This document shows, piece by piece, positions 9,969 through 18,211 of a stretch of 64,000 bases of DNA. The notes under the pieces were generated by a model. That model ran no database searches and was not told where the DNA came from. It saw only the letters and a list, made by a program, of their open reading frames with translations. Position numbers and translations under genes: made by a program. Position 1 is the stretch's first letter; every line of letters begins with the position of its first letter. This DNA is from Pseudomonadota bacterium (GTDB taxonomy: Bacteria > Desulfobacterota > Desulfobacteria > Desulfobacterales > Desulfobacteraceae): NCBI GenBank assembly GCA_018821715.1, contig JAHJLN010000057.1, positions 1 through 64,000 of the forward strand, in the 5' to 3' direction.

Positions 9969-9973
9969 CCCCC

Positions 9974-11545
9974 ATGTTAAAAGAGCTTGTCGTAAATGCA
10001 GCCCCCCATGAAACACGGGTGGCGCTTCTTGAAAACGGCACCATAGTAGAAGTGTTTATTGAAAGGGAAGATGAAACATCCATTGCCGGAAATATTTATA
10101 AAGGGCGGGTGCAGCGGGTGCTTCCAGGAATGCAGGCAGCCTTTGTTGATATCGGGTTTGATCAGGCGGCCTTCATATATGTAGACGATGTCCTGGATAC
10201 GGCCAGCCATAAAATGTATCAGAAATTTGAGCAGGGCAATGATGTGGATACTGATACCGAGCCTGTTGATAATGATATTGAAACAACCGGCATGGCAGAC
10301 AGCCATACCTCCTGGAAAGCCTCTTTAAACCAGGAGTGCAGTATTGGGGATCTGCTGACCGAAGGCCAGGAGGTTTTGGTCCAGGTGGCAAAATCATCCA
10401 TTGGTACCAAAGGGCCGAGAGTCACCACCCATATCTCCCTGGCAGGCCGGTATATGGTGTTGATGCCCACGGTTGATCATATCGGCATTTCAAAAAGGAT
10501 TGAAAAAGAAACAGAGAGAACACGGTTAAAAGATCTTTTAGTCTCCATACGGGAAAATAAATTTGGATATATCTTCAGAACACAGGCAGAAGGAATTGAT
10601 GAAGACACGATCATAAAAGAGATGGATTTTTTAAGCAAAACCTGGGACGCTATCCTGGCAAAGAGCAAAACGGCCCATGCCCCATCTCTTGTATATAAGG
10701 ACCTTACGGTAACCTTCAGGGCAGTCAGGGATCTTCTGGCCAATGAAGCGGATAAGCTGATTATCGATTCAAAAGAGGAATATGAAAATGTTCAGAATTT
10801 TTTAAAAAAGCTGATGCCGGATTTAAAATTATCCGTAGAATTATACCAGGGGCGTGAATCCATTTTTGATGCCTATAACATTGAAGGGGATGTGGCAAGG
10901 GCGTTAAAGAAAAAAGTATGGCTCAAGTCCGGCGGATATATTGTGATTGAGCAGACAGAAGCGCTGGTGGCAATAGATGTGAATACCGGCCGGTATGTGG
11001 GCAAGCATAACTTTGATGAAACCATTCTTAAAACCAATCTTGAAGCGGTCAAAGAGATTGCTTACCAGATACGGCTTCGAAATATCGGTGGTATCATTAT
11101 TATTGATTTTATTGACATGAAAAAAGACCAGCACAAGGAAAAGGTCATGGCCCAGATGAATGAAGCCATGAAAAAAGACAAGAGCCAGACAAATGTGCTG
11201 CCGTTAACCGAACTTGGCCTTGTACAGATGACCCGGAAAAGAATCCGGAGAAATCTGACCCGGACCCTTTGCGGACCCTGTTTCTATTGCAATGGTGACG
11301 GGCACCTGTTGTCAGGGAAATCCATCTGCCATAAAATTTACCGGGACCTTGTCACTGAAGCAGGCGATATCATGGGCAACCGGTTTACGGTAAAAGTGCA
11401 TCCTGAAATTGCCCAGTTGCTTCACGGAAGGGAAAAACACCTGATTTCATCCCTTGAAAACCAGTTTTCAAAACCCATTGCGATTTATCCGGAGCCTGAC
11501 TATCATCTGGAAGAGTATCACATCTTTGAATCTCTGGTAAAATAG
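9974..11545 (+). CDS. rng: ribonuclease G
   Basis: Endoribonuclease of the RNase E/G family that processes 16S rRNA 5' ends and cuts structured RNA. 523 residues from the ATG at 9974, chosen because AAGG lies 9 bases upstream; an ATG at 9965 overlaps the previous stop codon but has AAGG directly against it. The order is an S1 domain (about 35-130), the RNase H-like and 5'-sensor core, the catalytic DNase I-like region with VAIDVNTGRYVG and IIIDFIDM (the aspartates that bind Mg), and the zinc link CGPCFYC near 433-439. The S1 domain carries an acidic insertion of roughly 25 residues (DVDTDTEPVDNDIETT) compared with E. coli RNase G. No E-type C-terminal scaffold. Confidence 0.94.
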   Translation: MLKELVVNAAPHETRVALLENGTIVEVFIEREDETSIAGNIYKGRVQRVLPGMQAAFVDIGFDQAAFIYVDDVLDTASHKMYQKFEQGNDVDTDTEPVDNDIETTGMADSHTSWKASLNQECSIGDLLTEGQEVLVQVAKSSIGTKGPRVTTHISLAGRYMVLMPTVDHIGISKRIEKETERTRLKDLLVSIRENKFGYIFRTQAEGIDEDTIIKEMDFLSKTWDAILAKSKTAHAPSLVYKDLTVTFRAVRDLLANEADKLIIDSKEEYENVQNFLKKLMPDLKLSVELYQGRESIFDAYNIEGDVARALKKKVWLKSGGYIVIEQTEALVAIDVNTGRYVGKHNFDETILKTNLEAVKEIAYQIRLRNIGGIIIIDFIDMKKDQHKEKVMAQMNEAMKKDKSQTNVLPLTELGLVQMTRKRIRRNLTRTLCGPCFYCNGDGHLLSGKSICHKIYRDLVTEAGDIMGNRFTVKVHPEIAQLLHGREKHLISSLENQFSKPIAIYPEPDYHLEEYHIFESLVK

Positions 11546-11573
11546 CGGGTATTTTTTCAAACACCAATGTGGT

Positions 11574-11608
11574 TGTGGAAATCAAAGGCTGCAGCCTTTT
11601 ACACCACA
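11574..11608 (+). terminator. probable terminator hairpin between rng and icd
   Basis: A 16-base perfect palindrome AAAGGCTGCAGCCTTT (11584-11599) is flanked by TGTGG (11574-11578) and CCACA (11604-11608), giving an extended hairpin about 30 bases after the rng stop. The T-run is short, so termination strength is uncertain; a protein-binding palindrome is the alternative. Confidence 0.4.
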
Positions 11609-11663
11609 GCACAAGATAAATTGAACTGGAAAATAAAGAAGACAATGATATAAGGAGACATGA

Positions 11664-12872
11664 ATGTCAAAGATTCAAATGAAAACCCCCCTTGTTGAGC
11701 TTGATGGAGATGAGATGACACGGGTTCTATGGCCCCTCATCAAGGAAAAGCTTATTGAGCCTTTTGTTGATTTGAAAACCGAATATTATGATCTGGGTAT
11801 TAAAAAAAGAGATGAGACAGATGATCAGATCACCATTGATGCCGCAAAGGCCATAAAAAAATATGGGGTGGGCGTAAAAAATGCCACCATTACACCGAAC
11901 CAGGAGCGGGTGGAAGAATATGGCTTGAAAAAGCAGTGGAAAAGCCCAAATGGAACAATCCGCGCCATGCTGGATGGAACGGTTTTTAGAAAGCCAATTC
12001 TGGTAAAAAACATAGAACCGGCTGTTAAATCCTGGAAAAAACCTATTGCCGTAGGCCGGCATGCATATGGGGATGTTTACAAAAACGCTGAAATCAAAAC
12101 AAAGACAGGCGGCAGGGCAGAAATCGTCTTTACAGATACCAAGGGCAATGAGATACGCGAGACCATTATGGAACTGACCGGCCCGGGTGTTATCCAGGGC
12201 ATGCATAATACCAACGCCTCCATCTCAAGTTTTGCCAGGGCCTGTTTTGACTATTCCCTTGAAGAAACAGTGGACTGCTGGTTTGCCACAAAAGATACGA
12301 TTTCTAAAAAATATGACCAGACCTTTAAGAATATTTTTGAAGAAATTTTTGAGAAAGAATACAAGAATAAATTTAAAACTGCAGGAATTTCATATTTTTA
12401 TACCCTTATCGATGATGTGGTGGCAAGGATGATGAAGACTGAGGGAGGAATGCTCTGGGCCTGCAAGAATTATGACGGAGATGTCATGAGCGACATGGTG
12501 GCGTCGGCATTTGGCTCCCTTGCCATGATGTCATCAGTACTGGTATCTCCAAACGGATACTTTGAGTATGAAGCTGCCCATGGAACGGTCCAGAGACACT
12601 ATTATAAGTATCTTAACGGGGAGAAGACCTCAACCAACGCGGTTGCCCTTATTTTTGCCTGGACAGGGGCATTGAAAAAACGCGGTGAGCTGGATGATTT
12701 GCCGGAACTTTCGTTGTTTTCAGACAAACTGGAAAAAATAATTATTGATACAATAGAAGATGGATATATGACAGGCGATCTTGCTGCCATCTGCCATCCG
12801 CCTGCCAAAAAAGTCCTTGATTCCACGCAATTTCTTGATACGCTTGCTCAAAGACTTAAAGAAGTATTGTAA
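11664..12872 (+). CDS. icd: NADP-dependent isocitrate dehydrogenase, eukaryote-like homodimeric type
   Basis: Oxidative decarboxylation of isocitrate to 2-oxoglutarate, a step of the complete-oxidation TCA cycle used by Desulfobacter-type sulfate reducers. 402 residues, the length of the type II homodimeric enzyme also found in mitochondria, not the E. coli type. Visible landmarks are [12 protein letters not shown] at residue 13, the NATITPN segment, [19 protein letters not shown] (substrate binding), the metal-site region [29 protein letters not shown], and [11 protein letters not shown] near residue 305. AAGGAG precedes the ATG by 6 bases. It is a single gene; directly after its stop codon lies an ankyrin-repeat remnant. 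Confidence 0.96.
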   Translation: MSKIQMKTPLVELDGDEMTRVLWPLIKEKLIEPFVDLKTEYYDLGIKKRDETDDQITIDAAKAIKKYGVGVKNATITPNQERVEEYGLKKQWKSPNGTIRAMLDGTVFRKPILVKNIEPAVKSWKKPIAVGRHAYGDVYKNAEIKTKTGGRAEIVFTDTKGNEIRETIMELTGPGVIQGMHNTNASISSFARACFDYSLEETVDCWFATKDTISKKYDQTFKNIFEEIFEKEYKNKFKTAGISYFYTLIDDVVARMMKTEGGMLWACKNYDGDVMSDMVASAFGSLAMMSSVLVSPNGYFEYEAAHGTVQRHYYKYLNGEKTSTNAVALIFAWTGALKKRGELDDLPELSLFSDKLEKIIIDTIEDGYMTGDLAAICHPPAKKVLDSTQFLDTLAQRLKEVL

Positions 12873-12976
12873 ACGCAAAAGCCAATGACGGATATACGGC
12901 ATTAATAGGGGCAGCGGGAAAAGGGCACAAAGAAATAATACGAATGCTTAGAAATGCAGGAGCAAAACAATTTTAA
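12869..12976 (+). pseudogene. ankyrin-repeat gene remnant
   Basis: The frame that opens over the icd stop codon reads [18 protein letters not shown] then GHKEIIRMLRNAGAKQF and stops at 12974-12976. This fits the C-terminal ankyrin repeat pattern (DGxTALxxAAxxGHxEIxxxLxxxGA). There is no start codon or ribosome site and only 35 codons remain, so it looks like the 3' scrap of a lost ankyrin-repeat gene stranded between icd and mutY. No coding sequence upstream of it can be joined, since icd is intact in another frame. Confidence 0.72.
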
Positions 12977-12991
12977 AGCTGCATGAGATTA

Positions 12992-14071
12992 CTATTTTTC
13001 TTCTATCATGGAAATAAATTTTAAGTTGGCTTTTGGAAAGGCAAAGGCATCAATATCTTTTAATTTGACCCATCTAAAGTCAATAGGCCCGTTTAAACGG
13101 ATACGGCCGGAGATATAGGTGCAGTAGAAAACTTCCATTATAATTTTAAAATGGGTGTAGGCATGGTGTATGGTTGTCAGGCGAGATTCTATTGCAGTGG
13201 TAATGCCTGTTTCTTCCCTGATCTCACGGATGCAGGCGGAACCGGCATCTTCTTTTTCTTTAAGTTTTCCCCCTGGAAATTCCCACAATCCGCCTAAAAG
13301 TCCGTCAAGTTTTCGCCGGGTGATCAAAAGGGTTCCATTTTTCCGGACAATTCCGGCGGCAATATGGAAGGTGGGCACTTTCTGGGTTTTAATACGCCTT
13401 GGATACCGGCTCACTTTATCTGACAATAAGGCTCTGCAGAATTCAGAAACAGGACAGTCAGGGCATCGAGGGTTCCTTGGCGTGCAGATTAATGCACCCA
13501 GCTCCATCATGGCCTGGTTAAAGGTTCCCGGATCGTTTTCATCCAGCAGTTTATCGGCATAGGCTAAAAATTGTTTATGAAAAGCGGGTTTGTTAACAGG
13601 GTACTTGATGCAATACAATCTTGCCAGAACCCGCTTGACGTTTCCATCTACTACGGCAAGGGTTTGACCAAAGGCGATACTTAGGACGGCAGCGGTAATA
13701 TAGTCTCCCACCCCGGGCAGTTTTTTAAACAGGTAAACATCATCCGGGATGGTACTGTTTAAGTTTTTTGATACAACAGTGACGGCTTTATGAAAATTTC
13801 TGGCCCTGGCATAATAACCAAGGCCCTCCCATAATTTTAGGATAGTTTCAAGATCAGACTGGGCCAGGTCATCAAGGGTGGGAAATTTTTTTATAAAATT
13901 AATAAAATACGGGATAACCGTTTTGACCTGGGTCTGCTGGAGCATGACTTCAGATATCCAGATGCGGTAAGGATCTTTATTCTCCCTCCAGGGCAGTTTT
14001 CGATGGTGCGTCTGATACCAGGCTTCAATTTTTTCTTGAAACCAATGGCCGTCTTTTTGCTGTGGTGTCAT
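12992..14071 (-). CDS. mutY: A/G-specific adenine glycosylase
   Basis: Base-excision repair enzyme that removes adenine opposite 8-oxoguanine. 359 residues from the ATG at 14069-14071, with AGGA 9 bases upstream; the open frame to 14209 would overlap mqnB and is unlikely to be used. Residues 1-220 are the HhH-GPD glycosylase fold with MLQQTQV, the helix-hairpin-helix LPGVGDYITAAVL and the catalytic aspartate in VVDGNVKRVLARL. The 4Fe-4S loop has the spacing C-x6-C-x2-C-x5-C (CTPRNPRCPDCPVSEFC). The C-terminus is a NUDIX-like 8-oxoG recognition domain with GGKLKEKEDA and REIREETGI. It is the last gene of the aroQ-mqnB-mutY run. Confidence 0.95.
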   Translation of the reverse strand: MTPQQKDGHWFQEKIEAWYQTHHRKLPWRENKDPYRIWISEVMLQQTQVKTVIPYFINFIKKFPTLDDLAQSDLETILKLWEGLGYYARARNFHKAVTVVSKNLNSTIPDDVYLFKKLPGVGDYITAAVLSIAFGQTLAVVDGNVKRVLARLYCIKYPVNKPAFHKQFLAYADKLLDENDPGTFNQAMMELGALICTPRNPRCPDCPVSEFCRALLSDKVSRYPRRIKTQKVPTFHIAAGIVRKNGTLLITRRKLDGLLGGLWEFPGGKLKEKEDAGSACIREIREETGITTAIESRLTTIHHAYTHFKIIMEVFYCTYISGRIRLNGPIDFRWVKLKDIDAFAFPKANLKFISMIEEK

Positions 14072-14105
14072 GGGGCAGAATCCTATCACAATAAAGGGAG
14101 GCAGG

Positions 14106-14825
14106 TTAAAGATACGCACATACCAGGCCCAATTGTTTTGCAGCCAAATCAATATCCCATTTTGATGAATCCCTTTCACCCACAAAGTTTGAAGCGGATC
14201 GAATTTCAATCATCGGAATAGTATAGAGCGCAGCGATGTGAGCACTGGCAGCACCTTCCATGGCTTCCATCACCGGGGAAAAAACAGAATACAGCTGACT
14301 TGCCTGTTCAAAGGAAGATGTGATTAAAGAAACTGTGATAAAAGGCCCTTTAGTTATAGGGATTGTCTGTGTCAAAAGTTTCTGGGATAACGCCTCATGG
14401 GTCTGGTCAACCCTGTTTTGTTCAAAAGGATAAATTCCTTTCCGGCTCAATGGATTTGCTTTAATCAAATCAAACGGCAGGGGAGCGGTTTCAAGAGAAT
14501 TGGTTTGAATTCCGGTATGGATATACTGCTCTTGGGTGGCGATGGAGACATCACCGATATTCAAGCCGGTCTCCTTGAAAACACCGGCAATACCGGTCTG
14601 TAGAATCAAGGTCGGAGAGGACTTTTCAAGATACACGGTTAACGCATGGGCAGCATTGAATGCTCCCGGACCTGTAATCATAAGGTCATATGATTTGTGT
14701 CCGATTTTACCGGATATGATGGTCTGCCCGGTTTTGGTCAATTGTTTTGAATTCCCCGGGCACAGGTCAAGAAAATGGGATATCTCAGAAAATGTTGCAC
14801 ATAAAATGAGAAGATCAGGATTCAT
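14106..14825 (-). CDS. mqnB: futalosine hydrolase
   Basis: Splits futalosine to dehypoxanthine futalosine in the futalosine route to menaquinone. 239 residues with the nucleoside-phosphorylase-like fold: GPGAFNAAHAL (about 52-62), QTGIAGVF (about 76-83), and the substrate-site segment MEAMEGAASAHIA with IEIRSASNFVGERD near the C-terminus, which is diagnostic for this family rather than MTA/SAH nucleosidase. Its ATG overlaps the end of aroQ by 11 bases, so translation is coupled to a shikimate-pathway gene; chorismate is the starting point for menaquinone, which makes the pairing sensible. Other mqn genes are not in the window. Confidence 0.9.
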   Translation of the reverse strand: MNPDLLILCATFSEISHFLDLCPGNSKQLTKTGQTIISGKIGHKSYDLMITGPGAFNAAHALTVYLEKSSPTLILQTGIAGVFKETGLNIGDVSIATQEQYIHTGIQTNSLETAPLPFDLIKANPLSRKGIYPFEQNRVDQTHEALSQKLLTQTIPITKGPFITVSLITSSFEQASQLYSVFSPVMEAMEGAASAHIAALYTIPMIEIRSASNFVGERDSSKWDIDLAAKQLGLVCAYL

Positions 14826-15270
14826 TGATCATATTTGCAATGGCAGTTAATGCCATTTGATACCCGTAATGGCCAAATCCGCAAATCTGCCCTGTAACAA
14901 TGTCAGCCAGCAGTGATTTGTGACGAAAGGACTCGCGCTTGTAAATATTGGATAAATGAATCTCAACAATCGGGCAGGACAGAAGCAGCAGGGCATCTCT
15001 GAGTGCAACACTGGTATGGGTTAATGCGCCCGGATTAATCATGATGCCGTCAATATTTTCTTCAAAAATCTCATGAACTTTATCAACGATAGCCCCTTCA
15101 TGGTTGGACTGAAAAAATCCAAGATCTACCCCCAGTGGTATTGCCTGTTGTGTGAGATCTGCCATGATCTGATCAAGGGTAAGAGCGCCGTAAATTTGCG
15201 GCTCCCGTTTTCCCAGCATGTTCAGGTTGGGACCGTTAATCACGTAAATTTTTTTTGTTTTTTGTTTCAT
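14815..15270 (-). CDS. aroQ: type II 3-dehydroquinate dehydratase
   Basis: Third step of the shikimate pathway. 151 residues from the ATG at 15268-15270; a TTG at 15283-15285 is an alternative start, and neither has a clear Shine-Dalgarno sequence. The type II signatures are complete: GPNLNMLGKREPQIYG with the catalytic tyrosine, NPGALTHTSVALRDAL, and the catalytic histidine in EIHLSNIYKRESFRHKS. The start lies only about 25 bases below a strong 17-bp hairpin that ends the ior operon, so a promoter inside or overlapping the hairpin, or read-through, is needed for expression. Confidence 0.95.
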   Translation of the reverse strand: MKQKTKKIYVINGPNLNMLGKREPQIYGALTLDQIMADLTQQAIPLGVDLGFFQSNHEGAIVDKVHEIFEENIDGIMINPGALTHTSVALRDALLLLSCPIVEIHLSNIYKRESFRHKSLLADIVTGQICGFGHYGYQMALTAIANMINES

Positions 15271-15293
15271 TTTTTTATTAAACAAAAAATTAT

Positions 15294-15363
15294 CAGGGAT
15301 CAGCAGGAACTTATCAATTCATCCCAGCTTAATGGTTCCTGCTGATCCCTGTTTTTCTTTTTT
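15294..15363. terminator. strong bidirectional-looking hairpin between iorB and aroQ
   Basis: Perfect 17-base inverted repeat CAGGGATCAGCAGGAAC (15294-15310) / its complement (15335-15351) with a 24-base loop. On the minus strand the stem is followed by ATAATTTTTTG and on the plus strand by TTTTTCTTTTTT. It sits between the iorB stop (15374) and the aroQ start, both minus strand, so it acts as a terminator or attenuator for transcription entering aroQ-mqnB-mutY. Confidence 0.8.
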
Positions 15364-15373
15364 GCTCCTGCTG

Positions 15374-15973
15374 TTAGTTGCTGTAATTTTGCGCAGCCTC
15401 ATACCCCAGTTCAAAGGCTTTAATATTCATATCTAAAAAAGCCTTTTTTGTTCTTCTTTTAATGGCTTCTATCACATTTTCTTTTGTAAAGCCAAGACTT
15501 CCTGACTGAACCAGAGCACCCAACAGAACAATGTTCACACTCATGGGGCTTCCGGCTTCTTTGGCAAGTGTCATGGCATCAATCGCAACAAGGCTTCCGC
15601 ATTTTTCTTTGAGCAGTTGTTTAATTGTTTCAACTTCTGGGTAGACACCCTGGCCGATGGACACGGTAAAAGGTGGCAGGGTTGCCGTATTGGTGATGAC
15701 TTTTGTATTTTTGTTGCATCTGTTCAATGCACGCAATGTTTCGGCAGGCTCAAATCCCAGAAGGATATCTGCCTCAGCATCTGAAATAATGGAACTTGTC
15801 GCATCTCCAAAAACAATGGCAGACTCAACAACACCCCCCCGCTGAGCCATTCCGTGTATTTCACTCATCCGAACCGGCACACCTGAAATCAGTGCAGCCT
15901 CACCCAAGACCTTGGATGCCAATAGATTGCCCTGGCCGCCAACAGCTACCATGATTAATCTGGTTGTTTCCAT
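15374..15973 (-). CDS. iorB: indolepyruvate:ferredoxin oxidoreductase, beta subunit
   Basis: Small subunit of the enzyme that oxidatively decarboxylates arylpyruvates from aromatic amino acid breakdown to aryl-acyl-CoA, reducing ferredoxin; it can also run in reverse in synthesis. 199 residues with the pyruvate ferredoxin oxidoreductase gamma-type fold: VAVGGQGNLLASKVLGEAA at the start, SEIHGMAQRGGVVESAIVFG, and EADILLGFEPAETLRAL. It follows iorA by 26 bases. In some organisms paralogues serve phenylacetate or other 2-oxo acids, so substrate range is open. Confidence 0.93.
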   Translation of the reverse strand: METTRLIMVAVGGQGNLLASKVLGEAALISGVPVRMSEIHGMAQRGGVVESAIVFGDATSSIISDAEADILLGFEPAETLRALNRCNKNTKVITNTATLPPFTVSIGQGVYPEVETIKQLLKEKCGSLVAIDAMTLAKEAGSPMSVNIVLLGALVQSGSLGFTKENVIEAIKRRTKKAFLDMNIKAFELGYEAAQNYSN

Positions 15974-15999
15974 TGATTATATTATCCTTTTTTTAAAGG

Positions 16000-17850
16000 T
16001 TATTTTTTTAACGGTGTGATCGCATTTTCAGGGCATATCTGTGCACAAACCGCACACCCCACACAGGTATCTGCATCGATTTTAACCCTCCCATCTTCTA
16101 TAGAAAATGACGGACAGGCAATGGTGTTGATGCAATCCTTATGATCCACACACTTGTCAGATATTTTGAAGGCTCTCGGCTTCAGCAGCTTTAAGCTCTT
16201 TGCATAAAGCGCACAAGGCTCCTGGGAAATAACCACTGAAACACCCTTGAATTTCAGAGCTTCTTTGATGGTCTCAATGCTCTTTTTTACCTTAAAGGGT
16301 TTGACAATGGAAACATGCTCAACGCCCAGGGCTCTCACCAGTTTTTCAATATTGATCCGGCCGTAACCTTCCAGACCGAATCTTTCCATGTCCACACCCG
16401 GATGGGGTTGATGCCCGGTCATGGCTGTAATATCATTTTCAAGAATCACCAGGGTAAAATTATGGTGATTAAAAACCGCATTCACAAGTCCTGTAATACC
16501 GGAATGAAAAAATGTGGAATCACCGATAAAAGATATCACTTTCTGGTCCGTGGCCTTTGAGAATCCACAGGAAGTACTGACCGATGATCCCATGCAGATG
16601 ACAAAATCACCTGTACTTAACGGCGGCAGAAATCCCAGGGTATAGCAGCCGATATCATTGGGGCAGATAATGTCCATACCTTTGGCTGCCTGTTGCACCT
16701 CATAAAAGGTTGCCCGGTGAGAACACCCGGAGCATAAATTTGGCGGCCGCATGGGAATTTTAGGAACATTTTCAACAGACAGGTTTTCTTTTTTTGTATA
16801 GGCAATGCCAAAGTAATCCGCCATGTTTTTTCTGACCATGGCAGGATCATATTCATAGAGTCGGGAGAAAAGCGCTTCAGATTTACCGTTAATGGGGATA
16901 ATAATCCCTTCCTCCTGGGCAAATGCTTTTACTGCTTCCTCCATAAACGGTTCGCCCTCTTCAATGACAAGAACCTTATCACAGCCTGACAGGAAGTTTT
17001 TGATCTGTTTTTCCGGCAGGGGATTGGAAAATCCTATGCGTAAAATTTTCGTATTGTTCTCAATATCAAGATCTTTTATGGCATCTATTGCATAATGAAA
17101 ACTGACGCCATTGGTAATAATCCCAAACGCTCCTGATCCCTGGACCAGATTAAAGTCGGATGTTTCACAAATATCTTTTGCCCGGCCCATTTTTTCAAGC
17201 ACTTTGACATGAAGTTGTCTTGAAACCGCCGGGACTGTGACGCATCTTGACGGTTCTCGAATAAATCTTCCCTTGGTGATCCGTTTTTTCATATCGCCAA
17301 AGGTCACAAATGCATTGGAATGGTTTATCCTTGTCGTGGTTCTTAAAAGAACCGGTTGTTTGAGTTCCTCTGAAAGCTCAAATGCATATTTGATCATCTC
17401 TTTGGCTTCAGGCACGGACGAGGGTTCAAGCATGGGCAGGTTGCCGAATTTGGCATAATACCGGTTGTCCTGCTCATTCTGGCTTGAAAACATGGACGGA
17501 TCATCGGCCGTCAAAATTACCATCCCGGCCGTTACGCCGACATAGGCAAGGGTCATCAAGGGATCTGCTGCAACATTCAACCCGACATGTTTCATCATGC
17601 AAAAGGTTCGGAGCCCTGAGTTGGCAGCGGCTGCTGCAACTTCCAGCGCCACTTTTTCATTGGTGCTGTATTCGAAATAGAGATCTGATTCCTGGGACAT
17701 CTGGAAAAGATTCAGCGATATTTCAGAAGACGGTGTACCGGGATAGGTGGTGGCAAATGCAACCCCAGCCTCAATAGCACCCCTTGCAATCGCTTCATTT
17801 CCCAGGAGCATGATTTTTTTACCTGGACTGTCATTCAATAATTTATGCAT
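16000..17850 (-). CDS. iorA: indolepyruvate:ferredoxin oxidoreductase, alpha subunit
   Basis: Large subunit, 616 residues, with AAGGAG 5 bases before the ATG. Domain I (about 1-190, ARGAIEAGVAFATTYPGTPSSEI) resembles the pyrimidine-binding half of 2-oxoacid oxidoreductases. A transketolase-C-like middle follows, then the thiamine-diphosphate domain with CSGCSHRATFYEV and GDSTFFHSGITGLVNAVFN (about 448-466). The C-terminus is a ferredoxin domain with CVDHKDCINTIACP, a partial cluster motif, and a full CVGCAVCAQICP motif, giving two possible 4Fe-4S clusters. It heads the iorA-iorB pair; the small His-rich gene lies 33 bases upstream in the same direction. Confidence 0.95.
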   Translation of the reverse strand: MHKLLNDSPGKKIMLLGNEAIARGAIEAGVAFATTYPGTPSSEISLNLFQMSQESDLYFEYSTNEKVALEVAAAAANSGLRTFCMMKHVGLNVAADPLMTLAYVGVTAGMVILTADDPSMFSSQNEQDNRYYAKFGNLPMLEPSSVPEAKEMIKYAFELSEELKQPVLLRTTTRINHSNAFVTFGDMKKRITKGRFIREPSRCVTVPAVSRQLHVKVLEKMGRAKDICETSDFNLVQGSGAFGIITNGVSFHYAIDAIKDLDIENNTKILRIGFSNPLPEKQIKNFLSGCDKVLVIEEGEPFMEEAVKAFAQEEGIIIPINGKSEALFSRLYEYDPAMVRKNMADYFGIAYTKKENLSVENVPKIPMRPPNLCSGCSHRATFYEVQQAAKGMDIICPNDIGCYTLGFLPPLSTGDFVICMGSSVSTSCGFSKATDQKVISFIGDSTFFHSGITGLVNAVFNHHNFTLVILENDITAMTGHQPHPGVDMERFGLEGYGRINIEKLVRALGVEHVSIVKPFKVKKSIETIKEALKFKGVSVVISQEPCALYAKSLKLLKPRAFKISDKCVDHKDCINTIACPSFSIEDGRVKIDADTCVGCAVCAQICPENAITPLKK

Positions 17851-17883
17851 ATGTTCTCCTTAAATTAAGGGCTGTTACAATCG

Positions 17884-18189
17884 TTATGAATATAGTTTTT
17901 CCGCATCTTCAAGGGATGCGGCATATCCTTTGAATCCGTCAATATCTTCACATGAGTTAATGGTACCCGAAGCAAAAAAACCTTCTACCATGGTCTTATC
18001 ACCCTGTCTGATCAAGCCCATGAACAGGATGGGAACAATGCTGATATTGCCTTTTCCTGTTTCAACGGCAAAGTCATAGGGCTTTTTTGTTTGGTAAACA
18101 GCATAGAGGTTTTTATGTACCGGCATCAGCTGAACAATCTCAGGATGATCGGGATGATCATGGGTATGATCACTGCAATGATTACACAT
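17884..18189 (-). CDS. small protein with a Cys/His-rich N-terminus, function unknown
   Basis: 101 residues from the ATG at 18187-18189, with AAGG 8 bases upstream. The first 16 residues, MCNHCSDHTHDHPDHP, hold two cysteines and five histidines and look like a metal-binding tail. The remainder (VHKNLYAVYQTKKPYDFAVETGKG and onward) is a compact alpha/beta domain without a known motif, a signal peptide or a membrane helix. It lies between a phosphoesterase gene (23 bases upstream) and iorA (33 bases downstream), all minus strand, so it may belong to the ior transcription unit. I do not recognise the family. Confidence 0.7.
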   Translation of the reverse strand: MCNHCSDHTHDHPDHPEIVQLMPVHKNLYAVYQTKKPYDFAVETGKGNISIVPILFMGLIRQGDKTMVEGFFASGTINSCEDIDGFKGYAASLEDAEKLYS

Positions 18190-18211
18190 TATTAGCACCT
18201 TTCATTCATTT

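Noticed and set aside
14072-14209. 46-residue N-terminal extension of MutY
   Set aside because: It would run into mqnB and shows no glycosylase similarity; the ATG at 14071 has AGGA at a good distance.
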